Shown piece by piece: positions 26,226-34,773 of a stretch of DNA of 64,000 nt. Position numbers and translations under genes: made by a program. This DNA comes from Dickeya poaceiphila (GTDB lineage Bacteria; Pseudomonadota; Gammaproteobacteria; Enterobacterales; Enterobacteriaceae): contig NZ_CP042220.2 in NCBI RefSeq assembly GCF_007858975.2, forward strand, positions 2,728,001-2,792,000. The letters run 5' to 3'. Positions within the stretch are counted from its first letter, which is position 1; each line of letters starts with the position of its first letter. A model generated the notes under the pieces. The model worked only from the letters and a program-made list of their open reading frames with translations. It had not been told where the DNA came from and made no database searches.

Positions 26226-28655
26226 TTAGAAATCGACATTGACGCCCAATTGGAAGGTGCGTCCTGGCATCACCGCCAGTTCACGGTTGTAACTATCCTG
26301 ATTAGTGCTCAGCGTCAGCTGGCGGCTGCTCAGATAATCCCAGTATTTCCGGTCGGTCAGGTTATAAACGCCGCCGCTCAGCCGCACATTCGGCAGCACG
26401 CGCCAGTAGGCAGTCAAATCCACCAGCCCGTAGCCCGGAACGCGCATGTACTGAACGGTCGAATCGGTCAGCGCCGCGCCAGTATTGTTATACCCCTGAC
26501 GGTTGGTGGCGGTGGCGCGCTTGCCTTTCTGGAAAGTCGTGGTGATGGCGGCACCGTAGCGGTTATCCGTCTCGTCCCAGGCCAGACCGACCACCGCTTT
26601 CACCGGCGCTACGCTGTCGAGGTCAACGTATTTGTCGCCCAGATAGCGGGATTTTGACTTGCCTTCGTTATAGCCGACCGCCAGCGTGGTACTGAACCCA
26701 CCGAGCGCGTCGAACCAGGTGCCCCACTGCACGCGACTGCTGAATTCCGCGCCGTAGATGTAAGCCTTGTCACGGTTTTCCATCTGGTAAGCGGTATAGA
26801 TATTCGACGGTACGTTGGCGAATTTTTCCGGATTGGCCGCACGGGTGTAGCGGGTGCTGGCGATAAAGTTCTTGTAGTCGTTGTAGAACACGGCGGTGCG
26901 GAAGTTGACCCCGTCGGTCACGTCGCCTTTCACCCCCCACTCGTAGTTGTTGCTGGTTTCGGTTTCCAGATTACTGTTGCCGATCAGCGCGTACTGCGCG
27001 CGGCCAGCATAGTTGGAACCCAGGCTCCAGGAACCGTACAGCTGGCTGGCATCCGGGAACTGGGCGCCGCGGCGATACTGCAGGTAAGTACTCAGGCGCG
27101 GCGTCAGTTCATACTGCAGGCTGAGCGACGGCAGCACTTCAGTATCACGGGTGGTCTTGCCGTACAGCGACTGCACATCGCTCGCGGTGATCACACTGCT
27201 GCCCGCACTCAGGCTGGACAGGTTGCGTGACTTCGTGCTCTGGTGCGCCACCCGCACGCCAGGGGTGATAGCCAGCGTCTTGCCGGCCAGCTCGACCTCC
27301 ATCTTATCCTGCACGAAACCGCCCAGACTATAACTGCGGCTGTCCGCCTCCGGCTGCATGATGGCGTTGGGACCGGTCTGTACCGGTGTTTGATGGAACG
27401 GTCGTTCGGTGTCGGACTGCTGAGCGTTAACACCCCAGGTGAACTGGTGCATACCCCAGGATTTCAGCAGGCTGGTTTCAGCGCCGTAGGTTCTGACGTT
27501 GTAGTCGGAGTTGACCTTCTGCATACTGCCGTCGTCCAGCGGCATGTCGGTGTCGTCTTTTGCACTGGAGCGCTGGGCGTAGACACGAGAATCCACCGCA
27601 TCCACCCAGCCGGTGTTGGTGGCGGAGGTCCAGCTGTGGCGCAGGCTGCCGCTCCAGCGTTCGCTGTCGCTGTCCTGCTGTGAGGTACCGACGATGCTAC
27701 TGCCTGTGCTATTCCAGCCATCGTAATGGGTGTGAGACGTCTTGTTGTAATAGTCGAGCGTTCCGGTGAAACGGTGCTGCTCGTTAGGTTGCCAGATAGC
27801 CGAGGTCATCACCGCCGTCGAGTGCCAGTTGAGCGGATAGGCCGACAGACGATCACTGTTAGTGCGGGTCTCCTGACCATCACGGCGGCTGACCACCGCA
27901 ATGCCGCGCAGAGTTTGGTCGCCGCCAGCAACGGTAACGCCATTGTGCCAGCTGCGGCTGGCGGAGTCGTAGTCGCTCTGATAACCGACATAGTGATCTT
28001 TCTGCGCGGATAAGTACTGATCGGGCGATTTGGGACGGAACGACACCGCGCCGCCGATGGCGTTATTGGCGCGTTCGATCGGGGTCGCGCCCGCGTCGAT
28101 GCTGACCAGACCGTACATGTAAGGGTCAATGTAATCGCGGCCAATACCAAAGGTATTCAGTCCTGGACGCCCGGCATAACTGCGGCCAGTGGCGTTGGGT
28201 TGCGGGATGCCATCCACATCGATCGCCACCCGATTGCTCTCCAGACCGCGGATGTTGTAACCGGTATAGCCGCCGCGATCAAACCCGCTTTTACCGGCGC
28301 CGGAACCGCCGCTGACGCCGGTGGCGCTCACCAGCGGTTGATAGCGCATGATAGAACCGAAGTCGTTGCCTCCGTTCTTTTGCATCTCACTGTCGGTAAT
28401 CGTAATAGTGGTACCCGCCTGGGTGACTCGCGGCGACATCACCGTCATCTGATCGCCGGATGAGCCGGTAGCAGCATTGTCCGCCGACGCCGCGTTTTTC
28501 TTTCCGGCACCCGCCGTGGCCGAGGCTGCCGTCGTCGATGATGTCGAGGTATTCACGTCCGCCGCCAACGTCGGGCAGGCAAGACCGGTCAATACGCCGG
28601 TCAAAATAATTCGGTTTAACCCGATGCGATGCGTTTCTTTATTGTGCAAGAACAT
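26226..28655 (-). CDS. hmuR: TonB-dependent haem/haemoglobin receptor HmuR-like
   Basis: Outer-membrane gated channel that takes up haem using TonB energy, 809 residues. A signal peptide (about 1-32, ending PTLAA) is followed by a Ser/Thr/Ala-rich low-complexity segment (about 33-68). Then come a TonB-box-like stretch (MTVMSPRV), a plug domain (SIMRYQPLVSATG, YNIRGLESNRVAIDVDGIPQ) and a 22-strand barrel ending FQLGVNVDF. The usual haem-receptor FRAP/NPNL block appears in altered form (YRRGAQFPDASQLYGSW, IGNSNLETETSNNYEWG). Assignment to haem rests on adjacent hmuSTUV and overall family type. It starts 203 bases after hmuV and may have its own Fur-controlled promoter. Ribosome site GAGG upstream of ATG 28655. 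Confidence 0.85.
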   Translation of the reverse strand: MFLHNKETHRIGLNRIILTGVLTGLACPTLAADVNTSTSSTTAASATAGAGKKNAASADNAATGSSGDQMTVMSPRVTQAGTTITITDSEMQKNGGNDFGSIMRYQPLVSATGVSGGSGAGKSGFDRGGYTGYNIRGLESNRVAIDVDGIPQPNATGRSYAGRPGLNTFGIGRDYIDPYMYGLVSIDAGATPIERANNAIGGAVSFRPKSPDQYLSAQKDHYVGYQSDYDSASRSWHNGVTVAGGDQTLRGIAVVSRRDGQETRTNSDRLSAYPLNWHSTAVMTSAIWQPNEQHRFTGTLDYYNKTSHTHYDGWNSTGSSIVGTSQQDSDSERWSGSLRHSWTSATNTGWVDAVDSRVYAQRSSAKDDTDMPLDDGSMQKVNSDYNVRTYGAETSLLKSWGMHQFTWGVNAQQSDTERPFHQTPVQTGPNAIMQPEADSRSYSLGGFVQDKMEVELAGKTLAITPGVRVAHQSTKSRNLSSLSAGSSVITASDVQSLYGKTTRDTEVLPSLSLQYELTPRLSTYLQYRRGAQFPDASQLYGSWSLGSNYAGRAQYALIGNSNLETETSNNYEWGVKGDVTDGVNFRTAVFYNDYKNFIASTRYTRAANPEKFANVPSNIYTAYQMENRDKAYIYGAEFSSRVQWGTWFDALGGFSTTLAVGYNEGKSKSRYLGDKYVDLDSVAPVKAVVGLAWDETDNRYGAAITTTFQKGKRATATNRQGYNNTGAALTDSTVQYMRVPGYGLVDLTAYWRVLPNVRLSGGVYNLTDRKYWDYLSSRQLTLSTNQDSYNRELAVMPGRTFQLGVNVDF

Positions 28656-28666
28656 ACTGCAACCTC

Positions 28667-28685
28667 AATAGTAGATGTCATTATC
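28667..28685 (-). promoter_or_regulatory. Possible Fur site close to hmuR start
   Basis: On the minus strand, GATAATGACATC and following bases match about 13 of 19 positions of the Fur consensus, 12-30 bases before the hmuR ATG. It competes with the candidate at 28806-28824. Confidence 0.3.
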
Positions 28686-28805
28686 TTCTTGCTCAGTGAT
28701 TGCCAAACAGTATTATTTCAACCCGTTACGGTCGTGTATCCGTTATCGTTCCGGTTGCCGGTGCGCTAACCGCCCTGTCGCAACCGGAGCACTTCCGGGT
28801 AACGT

Positions 28806-28824
28806 TGTTATTATTATGATTGTC
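28806..28824 (-). promoter_or_regulatory. Possible Fur site in the hmuV-hmuR gap
   Basis: On the minus strand, GACAATCATAATAATAACA matches about 13 of 19 positions of the Fur consensus. Its place in the 203-base gap suggests hmuR has a separate iron-repressed promoter. Confidence 0.35.
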
Positions 28825-28858
28825 GTGCTTTTGGCGTCATCAATGCGCCACCTGCCGC

Positions 28859-29653
28859 TTAACGGCGCAACGCCACCTGCGGCGTACCGGCATCGAGGTG
28901 CCGACTGACCCACACTTCCGCCTGATACCAGCGCTGAATCGCCGTTTCGGTCAGCACCTGCGCCGGCGCACCTTCCGCCACTTTGCAGCCGCCCTGCATC
29001 ACCACCACCCGATCAGCCCATAACGACGCTAGATTGAGATCGTGCAATACACAACACACCGCAATATTTCCTTTTATAGTCAACGACTTCAGCAATCGCA
29101 GCAACCGCTGCTGATAAAACAAATCCAGCGCCGAGGTCGGTTCATCCAGAAACAGCCAGCCTTGCGGACCGTGGCCCCGCCAGAGCTGGGCCAGCGCCTG
29201 CGCCAGTCGGACACGTTGCTGCTCGCCGCCGGACAATTGGGGATATAACCGACGGCGTAGATGCTCGCAACCGGTCAACGCCAGCACTGCAGACACCACG
29301 TCCGGCTCCGGCGTATCACGCCAGGGGGCTCGCCCCATCGCCACCACCTCTTCCACCAGGAATGACGCGGTTAGCGTATTATCCTGGCGCATCACCGCAC
29401 GCAGACGCGACAGCGCGCCCGGCGACCAGCTTGTCAACGCACGTCCATCAAGCCGGCATTCTCCCCGTTGCGGGGTCAGATAGCCGGTCAACAACCGCAG
29501 CAGGGTGGATTTACCCGCACCATTAGGCCCGATCAGCGCCACCAGTTCGCCGGGATTCAGCGTCAGCGACACATCATCAATCAGGAACCGACCGGCAGTC
29601 ACCCGGTAACTCAACTGATGCGCCTCCAGTGGCGCAAAACGTGGTTCAGCCAT
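28859..29653 (-). CDS. hmuV: Haem ABC transporter ATP-binding protein HmuV
   Basis: Cytoplasmic ATPase that powers haem import through HmuU. 264 residues with Walker A GPNGAGKSTLLRLL, the Q-loop region MRQDNTLTASF, signature LSGGEQQRVRLA, Walker B LFLDEPTSALD and switch His in VLHDLNLASLW. All are intact and typical of the FepC/BtuD/HmuV group. It overlaps hmuU by 8 bases at its start, so it is translated with it. The stop is followed by a 203-base gap before hmuR. Confidence 0.95.
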   Translation of the reverse strand: MAEPRFAPLEAHQLSYRVTAGRFLIDDVSLTLNPGELVALIGPNGAGKSTLLRLLTGYLTPQRGECRLDGRALTSWSPGALSRLRAVMRQDNTLTASFLVEEVVAMGRAPWRDTPEPDVVSAVLALTGCEHLRRRLYPQLSGGEQQRVRLAQALAQLWRGHGPQGWLFLDEPTSALDLFYQQRLLRLLKSLTIKGNIAVCCVLHDLNLASLWADRVVVMQGGCKVAEGAPAQVLTETAIQRWYQAEVWVSRHLDAGTPQVALRR

Positions 29654-30635
29654 GCTGTCGCCTCAGAATCAACCACAAAAACCAGGGGCCGCCGATCAGA
29701 CTGGTGAGCAACCCTACCGGCATCTCCGCCGGCACTACTAGCGTGCGGGCCAGCGTATCCGCCAGCAACAGCAGCAACGCGCCACCCAGCGCCGCGCCCG
29801 GTAACAGCCAGCGGTGATCCGCGCCCAACAGCAGCCGCATCAGGTGCGGCGTGACCAGACCGACGAAAGCAATAATGCCGCTGACCGACACTGCCGCCGC
29901 CACCAGCACCGCACACAGAATCACTATGCGGCGCCGGGTGCGATGCACATCCACCCCAAGGTAATGCGCTTCCTCATCGCCCAGTTGCAGCAAATTGAGC
30001 GACGAAGCCAGCCGCTGCAGCCACCACACGCAGGGCACCACCAGCGACGCTACCGCCGCCACTGTTACCCACTGCGCCTGCCCCATACTCCCCATCCCCC
30101 ACAGCGACAACTGGCGCAGTTGCTGATCGTTGCTGATCCACGCCAGCAGACCGGTAGCAGCGCCGCCGATGGCGTTAATGGCAATGCCCACCAGCAGCAG
30201 GCGCGACAGGGAACGCTCGCCCGACAAGCTAAGGGAGAACAACAACAGCATGATCAGCAGGCTACCGACAAAAGCGGCCAGTAACGGTAGGTACAACGCC
30301 AGCAGTGTCGGCAACGCCAGCGGAAACAGTATCGCCAGCGCCACGCCGACAGCCGAGCCACTGCTGACACCCAGCAACACCGGGTCCGCCAGCGGATTGC
30401 GAAACAGCCCTTGCATTCCGGCGCCGGACAGCGCCAGCGCCATCCCCACCAACAACGCCAACCCCACACGCGGCAGGCGAATATGCCACCACACCTGCCA
30501 CGCTATGCTGTCGAGCGGTTGGCTCATCAACTGCGTCAATGACACCGACATTGCACCGCTGCCGGCGGCGATCACCGCCAACAGTGCCAGCGCACCCGCC
30601 ATTGTCAGCAACGTCAAACGTGGAGACTGACTCAC
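29646..30635 (-). CDS. hmuU: Haem ABC transporter permease HmuU
   Basis: Inner-membrane permease of the FecCD/BtuC family, 329 residues, about ten transmembrane helices, works as a homodimer with HmuV. Recognisable blocks are [24 protein letters not shown] (seen as [20 protein letters not shown]), [31 protein letters not shown] and the C-terminal [12 protein letters not shown]. Length and motifs are as expected. It overlaps hmuT by 4 bases and hmuV by 8, a fully coupled operon. Confidence 0.95.
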   Translation of the reverse strand: MSQSPRLTLLTMAGALALLAVIAAGSGAMSVSLTQLMSQPLDSIAWQVWWHIRLPRVGLALLVGMALALSGAGMQGLFRNPLADPVLLGVSSGSAVGVALAILFPLALPTLLALYLPLLAAFVGSLLIMLLLFSLSLSGERSLSRLLLVGIAINAIGGAATGLLAWISNDQQLRQLSLWGMGSMGQAQWVTVAAVASLVVPCVWWLQRLASSLNLLQLGDEEAHYLGVDVHRTRRRIVILCAVLVAAAVSVSGIIAFVGLVTPHLMRLLLGADHRWLLPGAALGGALLLLLADTLARTLVVPAEMPVGLLTSLIGGPWFLWLILRRQHG

Positions 30636-31447
30636 TTCGCCGCATCCACGGTTTGACGCAGGCGCAACAGCGCCGCCGGCGTATCCAGACTGAAGCCCAG
30701 CAGCGCCATGTCATCGACAATCAGTAACCGTTTGTGCTTGCTGGCCGGCGTCAGCGCCAGTCCTGGCAGTTTCCACACTGCCGCCTCGCCCCCCAGGGAT
30801 TTCGCGCCATCGGTAGTAATCACCACCCAGTCCGGCTGGCTAGTTACCACGCCTTCCTGCGACAGCGGTTGATAACGGTTGAATCCCTGCATCGCGTTCT
30901 GCAATCCGGCGGCACGGAACGCCGCATCCGCTGCGGTGCCCTGCCCGGCCACCATCGCGCTCATACCGCCATGACTGAGAATAAACAACATGCGGGCCGT
31001 CGTCGGCTGGGGCGGCACCGCCGCCAGTTGTTGTTTTATCTGCTGTGCCAGCACGTCGCCGCGCGACACCACCCCTAGTGCATTGGCGATCACCTGAATC
31101 TTTTCGCTAATGCCTTCGATCGTTTGCGGTTGAGGCACTGTTACCACGCGCACACCCCGGCTGGCGACCTGTTCCAGCACTGTGGACGGTTGCGCCAGTG
31201 CGCTTGCCAACACCAGCGTCGGCTGCATCGACAAAATGCCTTCCGCATTTAGCTGGCGCATATAGCCGACATTCGGCAATGCTGTCGCCGCCTCCGGATG
31301 CAGACTGGTGCTGTCACGCGCCACTACCTTGTCGCCCGCCTGCAACGCAAACACAATCTGGGTAACATCACCGCCAATGGTCACTATCCGATCAGCGGCC
31401 AGCAGCGACAGCGGTAACCACAGCAACAGCAGGCACAGCCCCCTCAT
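30632..31447 (-). CDS. hmuT: Periplasmic haem-binding protein HmuT
   Basis: Delivers haem from the receptor to HmuUV. 271 residues, with a Sec signal ([18 protein letters not shown]) and a periplasmic-binding-protein-2 fold: [20 protein letters not shown] at the N-terminus, the haem-ligand region around [20 protein letters not shown] (a Tyr is available) and [20 protein letters not shown]. Start at 31447 overlaps the hmuS stop by 4 bases (31444-31447). All parts of the family are present. Confidence 0.94.
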   Translation of the reverse strand: MRGLCLLLLWLPLSLLAADRIVTIGGDVTQIVFALQAGDKVVARDSTSLHPEAATALPNVGYMRQLNAEGILSMQPTLVLASALAQPSTVLEQVASRGVRVVTVPQPQTIEGISEKIQVIANALGVVSRGDVLAQQIKQQLAAVPPQPTTARMLFILSHGGMSAMVAGQGTAADAAFRAAGLQNAMQGFNRYQPLSQEGVVTSQPDWVVITTDGAKSLGGEAAVWKLPGLALTPASKHKRLLIVDDMALLGFSLDTPAALLRLRQTVDAAK

Positions 31448-32475
31448 GCTGCCACCTCCGGCGTCACCAGCGACATCACCTGCTCACGCCAGCGCGCCTG
31501 CTCCGGCTCGCCTTCCGAACGCTGACCAAACAGTTGGGCGATCGGCGTGCCGTCGGCTGCGAACACCTCCAGGCTGGTGACAATGCCGTCTTTGGTCGGC
31601 TTACGGGTAACCCAGCTTTCAGCGATGGCGTCTTCAACCAGATGCAACGTGAAGTCACGGTTGAACACATTCAGCCAGTTTTCCATCAGCGTTACCTTTT
31701 CGATCACGCCAGTGAAAATCTGCACACAACCGCGGTTGCCAACAAAAATCATGATTTCATTACCCACCTGCTGGGCAGCGCGTAGCAACGTCCCTAACGA
31801 CTGATTGCTTACCTGACAAGCCAGATCGTCGCTCACCGCACGAAACGCCTGCGGACGCGTGACCTGATGCCGCCTGAGCAACGGGAAGAACTGGTGAACA
31901 TCGGTCATCGCCCGCCACTCCTGTTCGATCACAGTGGCGTCCAGCACAGCAACTGGGGTATCGACTGGTACCGGTTGCAGCACCAGCGGCGGGTTATCCG
32001 CCAGCGTAAAGCGATCAATCAGCGCCATCCAGACGGTCAGTTTCGTGTTGTCGGTGGCATAGACCTTCAGCACTGCGTCGCCGTGACGATCAAAAAACTG
32101 AATGCTATGACGTTCGCCGCGCGCGGTCTGTTCCGTTAACGCAAACGCACTGTCCCACTGTTCGGGAAACAGGCGCAGGTCCAGCCCGCGCGGGTTGAGC
32201 ACCAGACCAACGTGTTCACCAATGCGCTGGTTATGGTAAACCCCAACCTGTTCATGTACTGCGTACTCATTGCGGGTAATGGACTTGGTTTCACCGACGG
32301 ACTCCAGCCCGGCCAGCAGTGCACGTTTGTCGCCGGATAAGCGTCGGGCATCATGCCCGACGCGCAGCGATGTCAGCTCCGCTTCTCTCAGCCCCATCAT
32401 GTGGGCCAAATCACGGGCATACTTGTGTGGATGCTCAACTTTTAGTTGCAGGTAGTGTGTGTAGTGATGCTGCAT
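31444..32475 (-). CDS. hmuS: Haem-degrading/chaperone protein HmuS (HemS family)
   Basis: Cytoplasmic protein that receives imported haem and traffics or degrades it to free the iron. 343 residues from ATG 32475 ([19 protein letters not shown]), chosen because GAGGGAG lies 9 bases upstream and HemS proteins begin with this HYLQLK block; the open frame runs further to 32586 through a hydrophobic, unlike-family stretch. Two tandem HemS domains are seen (about 25-170 and 190-335), with family runs [20 protein letters not shown] and [20 protein letters not shown]. First gene of hmuSTUV, with a strong Fur box 67-85 bases upstream. Confidence 0.94.
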   Translation of the reverse strand: MQHHYTHYLQLKVEHPHKYARDLAHMMGLREAELTSLRVGHDARRLSGDKRALLAGLESVGETKSITRNEYAVHEQVGVYHNQRIGEHVGLVLNPRGLDLRLFPEQWDSAFALTEQTARGERHSIQFFDRHGDAVLKVYATDNTKLTVWMALIDRFTLADNPPLVLQPVPVDTPVAVLDATVIEQEWRAMTDVHQFFPLLRRHQVTRPQAFRAVSDDLACQVSNQSLGTLLRAAQQVGNEIMIFVGNRGCVQIFTGVIEKVTLMENWLNVFNRDFTLHLVEDAIAESWVTRKPTKDGIVTSLEVFAADGTPIAQLFGQRSEGEPEQARWREQVMSLVTPEVAA

Positions 32476-32541
32476 ATGCCAAAACTCCCTCGACAGCGCC
32501 GTCCGCTGGCTACGGTATTGATGTGTGAATTCCCCACAAAA

Positions 32542-32560
32542 GATAATAATTATTATTATC
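32542..32560 (-). promoter_or_regulatory. Strong Fur box upstream of hmuS
   Basis: GATAATAATTATTATTATC matches the 19-base consensus at 16 positions and is near-palindromic, 67-85 bases before the hmuS start. This is the best Fur site in the window and implies iron-repressed expression of hmuSTUV. Confidence 0.8.
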
Positions 32561-33623
32561 ATTATAAACAAATGAAAACAAGACACATTCGCAACAAAAA
32601 TTTACTAATTCATTACATTCCGCAGGGACAAATCCGGGGGTACGCCGTGTCTGGATGATAAATCAGAGTGGTGAGCAAAAAATCAGCTGCGGTTTTCAAA
32701 TTCAATTTTCATTATTATGGAATAATACCATTCACATTTATCTTGCCATTTAATTTACCAATGATAATCAATCAATTAAAAAATCAATTAATAACCTCAT
32801 AGCATTACCCATCAGCCTATTAACAACGGTAAAATTCAAATGGCATCAATTGGCCAAAATACCCTTCACCGGCATCTATGATAAGCACACTCAACAGAAA
32901 AGAAGTTATAACTCCTTTATTCCATGACAATTTTCTGTCGAAAATAAACATAAATAGCTTAACTATGCCCCAAATAATTCGAGTTGCAGGACAACACGCT
33001 CGCGTGTTGAACAACGCAACGCGTTGGCTCATTAGAGCCTTGTAACACGGCAACCGCGTGACAAATTCGTTGGGAACGAATTTGACCAGCCAACGGCTGG
33101 CCTCTGGTGAGAGACAGGATGTCTCTCATTTCATTCCCAGTCACTTAATAAGCAAGTGACTGGGGGGGAATGGCAAATCGGCGAAAACTAATTTGAACGC
33201 TGCGTACAGCAGCACCGAACTATGAAATGGTCCGGGTAGCGCAGCAGCTGACACACCTTGCTGACGCCACGGTCCGCTCGTTTGCCAGCATTATGCAAGA
33301 CATCTGTTTCATTATCCCCGAACGCACCAATTTTATGCTGATCTCTTATTATACGTCTCTCCTGGGTATTAAGTTTAAATCAATCCCAAACAGACCTGCG
33401 ATGAACCAATATTTATTATTTTCACTAAATCAATACTCAACAGCACGGGGGTTATGATTTCTCTTTTCATTGCCCTCGCTATAATCGTTAACCATAGAAT
33501 GATGCAAGGCCAGCGATAAATGCCAGTCTCGCACGTGAATATGACAGGGGTTTTAAGTTTATTTTATGGTGATACGTTATTGCTCCCCTGTGGTTATTTT
33601 TAGCATTATCACTGGGGATTGAA
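32561..33623. other. Gene-free, AT-rich kilobase between hmuS and virK-type gene
   Basis: No gene with support is seen. The left part (to about 32960) is AT-rich without pattern. The middle (32964 to about 33230) is the hairpin array described separately and is markedly less AT-rich. The right part (33230-33620) carries a 76-codon frame without a credible ribosome site, and probably the promoter of the virK-type gene, whose ribosome site GGGGATTG precedes ATG 33624. Confidence 0.6.
32964..33230. repeat. Array of seven hairpins, likely dispersed structured repeat
   Basis: Seven consecutive perfect inverted repeats occur in 173 bases: 32992-33009 (8-base stem), 33012-33026 (6), 33026-33039 (5), 33063-33083 (9, AAATTCGTT), 33086-33100 (6), 33108-33128 (9) and 33136-33164 (11, CCCAGTCACTT). 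The left end, CCAAATAATTCGAGTTGCAG, matches the end of the palindromic repeats at 50052-50116 and 60367-60432. The right boundary near 33230 is a guess. It looks like a non-coding repeat element rather than a gene. Confidence 0.7.
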
Positions 33624-34688
33624 ATGGAAAAAAAATCTGCATTGTCACTTTTTTATCATCTGTTAAAGGGCAATTTTTTCTCTGAAAAAATCTGGTGTGC
33701 GACAGATATAAAAGCCAAATTTCTATTGCGCTCATTGCTAATGCCGTCAATAACTTTACGTCACCTGCAAAATATTATTGAGATTCCCGCAATGCAGAAG
33801 GCGGTAAGCATTCGCCCCATGCTGCCAACCAAGGTGCATCGCCCTTATCTGTCCGCCACGCTACGTGCAGACGAACGAGCTGAGGCGATTCGTAGCCATT
33901 ATCTTTTCGTGCAACAACTTGCCAACCCGTTTCTGAAACAGGCATTGCTCAGTCAGGATGACTATTGTCTGGCCTGTTTTTCCGGTAAAAACGGCGAGAG
34001 TTTTTCGCTGATTTGCAGCAATTCGCGTTACGACAAAGAGGGTGAGGCTACGCTGCGCATTCGTTTCAATGACATGGTGCTGGCGTCGCTGACGTTTTCC
34101 GTCATTCGCAGTCAGGACCAACTCACCATCATGATTGGCGGTTTACAGGGAAAAGGCCGTGAGCAGACCCGTGAACTAACCAAAGACGCCTCGAAAGCCT
34201 GCTTTGGGCTGTTCCCTAAACGCCTGTTGCTGGAGTGTCTGCTGGCTATTGCCCGTCTCACTGGGATCACGCGTATTCTGGCGGTAGGCGATGAAAACCA
34301 TGTTTACCAGAATTTGCGCTACTCCTACCGCAAAAATAAAGTACGTTTTTCCAGTTACAGCGAATTCTGGCTGTCAATCAACGCAGACAGAAACGCACAG
34401 GGGTTGTATCAACTCCCGCTGGCTATTACACGCAAAACGTTGGATGAATTGCCAAGCAAGAAACGGGCACAGTATCAGCGCCGTTACCAGTTGCTGGACG
34501 ACATTCATGCCCAGGTCAGGCAAAATCTGGAGCACACCGCGTCATCGGATACAACGGCATCGCCCCGCCAACCAGACAGCCAGTTCAACCGTTCGGTTGA
34601 TAACAATGGAACCATGAAAATGTCACATCCACACCAACGGGAAGAGGGTCACAGGCAACCGTGTCAGGTTGCTGTGCCGCCGGCCTGA
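33624..34688 (+). CDS. VirK/YbjX family protein (DUF535)
   Basis: Cytoplasmic or membrane-associated protein of 354 residues in the VirK/YbjX family. VirK is needed for proper localisation of the Shigella surface protein IcsA, and relatives affect resistance to antimicrobial peptides. No biochemical activity is established. Family runs seen are FSLICSNSRYDKEGEATLRI, IMIGGLQGKGREQTRELTKD and DENHVYQNLRYSYRKNKVRF, then YDEFW-like SYSEFWLSINA. The last ~45 residues (Ser/Gln/His-rich) lack family likeness. Ribosome site GGGGATTG precedes ATG 33624. Single gene followed by a hairpin at 34719-34743. Its place beside an EPS locus fits a role in surface properties. Confidence 0.85.
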   Translation: MEKKSALSLFYHLLKGNFFSEKIWCATDIKAKFLLRSLLMPSITLRHLQNIIEIPAMQKAVSIRPMLPTKVHRPYLSATLRADERAEAIRSHYLFVQQLANPFLKQALLSQDDYCLACFSGKNGESFSLICSNSRYDKEGEATLRIRFNDMVLASLTFSVIRSQDQLTIMIGGLQGKGREQTRELTKDASKACFGLFPKRLLLECLLAIARLTGITRILAVGDENHVYQNLRYSYRKNKVRFSSYSEFWLSINADRNAQGLYQLPLAITRKTLDELPSKKRAQYQRRYQLLDDIHAQVRQNLEHTASSDTTASPRQPDSQFNRSVDNNGTMKMSHPHQREEGHRQPCQVAVPPA

Positions 34689-34718
34689 TAACCGGTTCAT
34701 GATGTAGCGACATGACAA

Positions 34719-34743
34719 GCCATCCTTGCCTGACAAGGATGGC
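34719..34743. terminator. Terminator between virK-type gene and beta-helix gene
   Basis: A 10-base perfect stem, GCCATCCTTG with CAAGGATGGC, and a 5-base loop, between converging genes. A pyrimidine run follows on the plus strand (CCCCCC) rather than U, so efficiency is uncertain. Confidence 0.6.
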
Positions 34744-34773
34744 CCCCCAGACACTCACTATGATGACCGGTAA

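Noticed and set aside
33227..33457. A 76-codon plus-strand frame in the gap before the virK-type gene
   Set aside because: It starts inside or at the edge of the hairpin element, has no credible ribosome site, and resembles nothing that I know.
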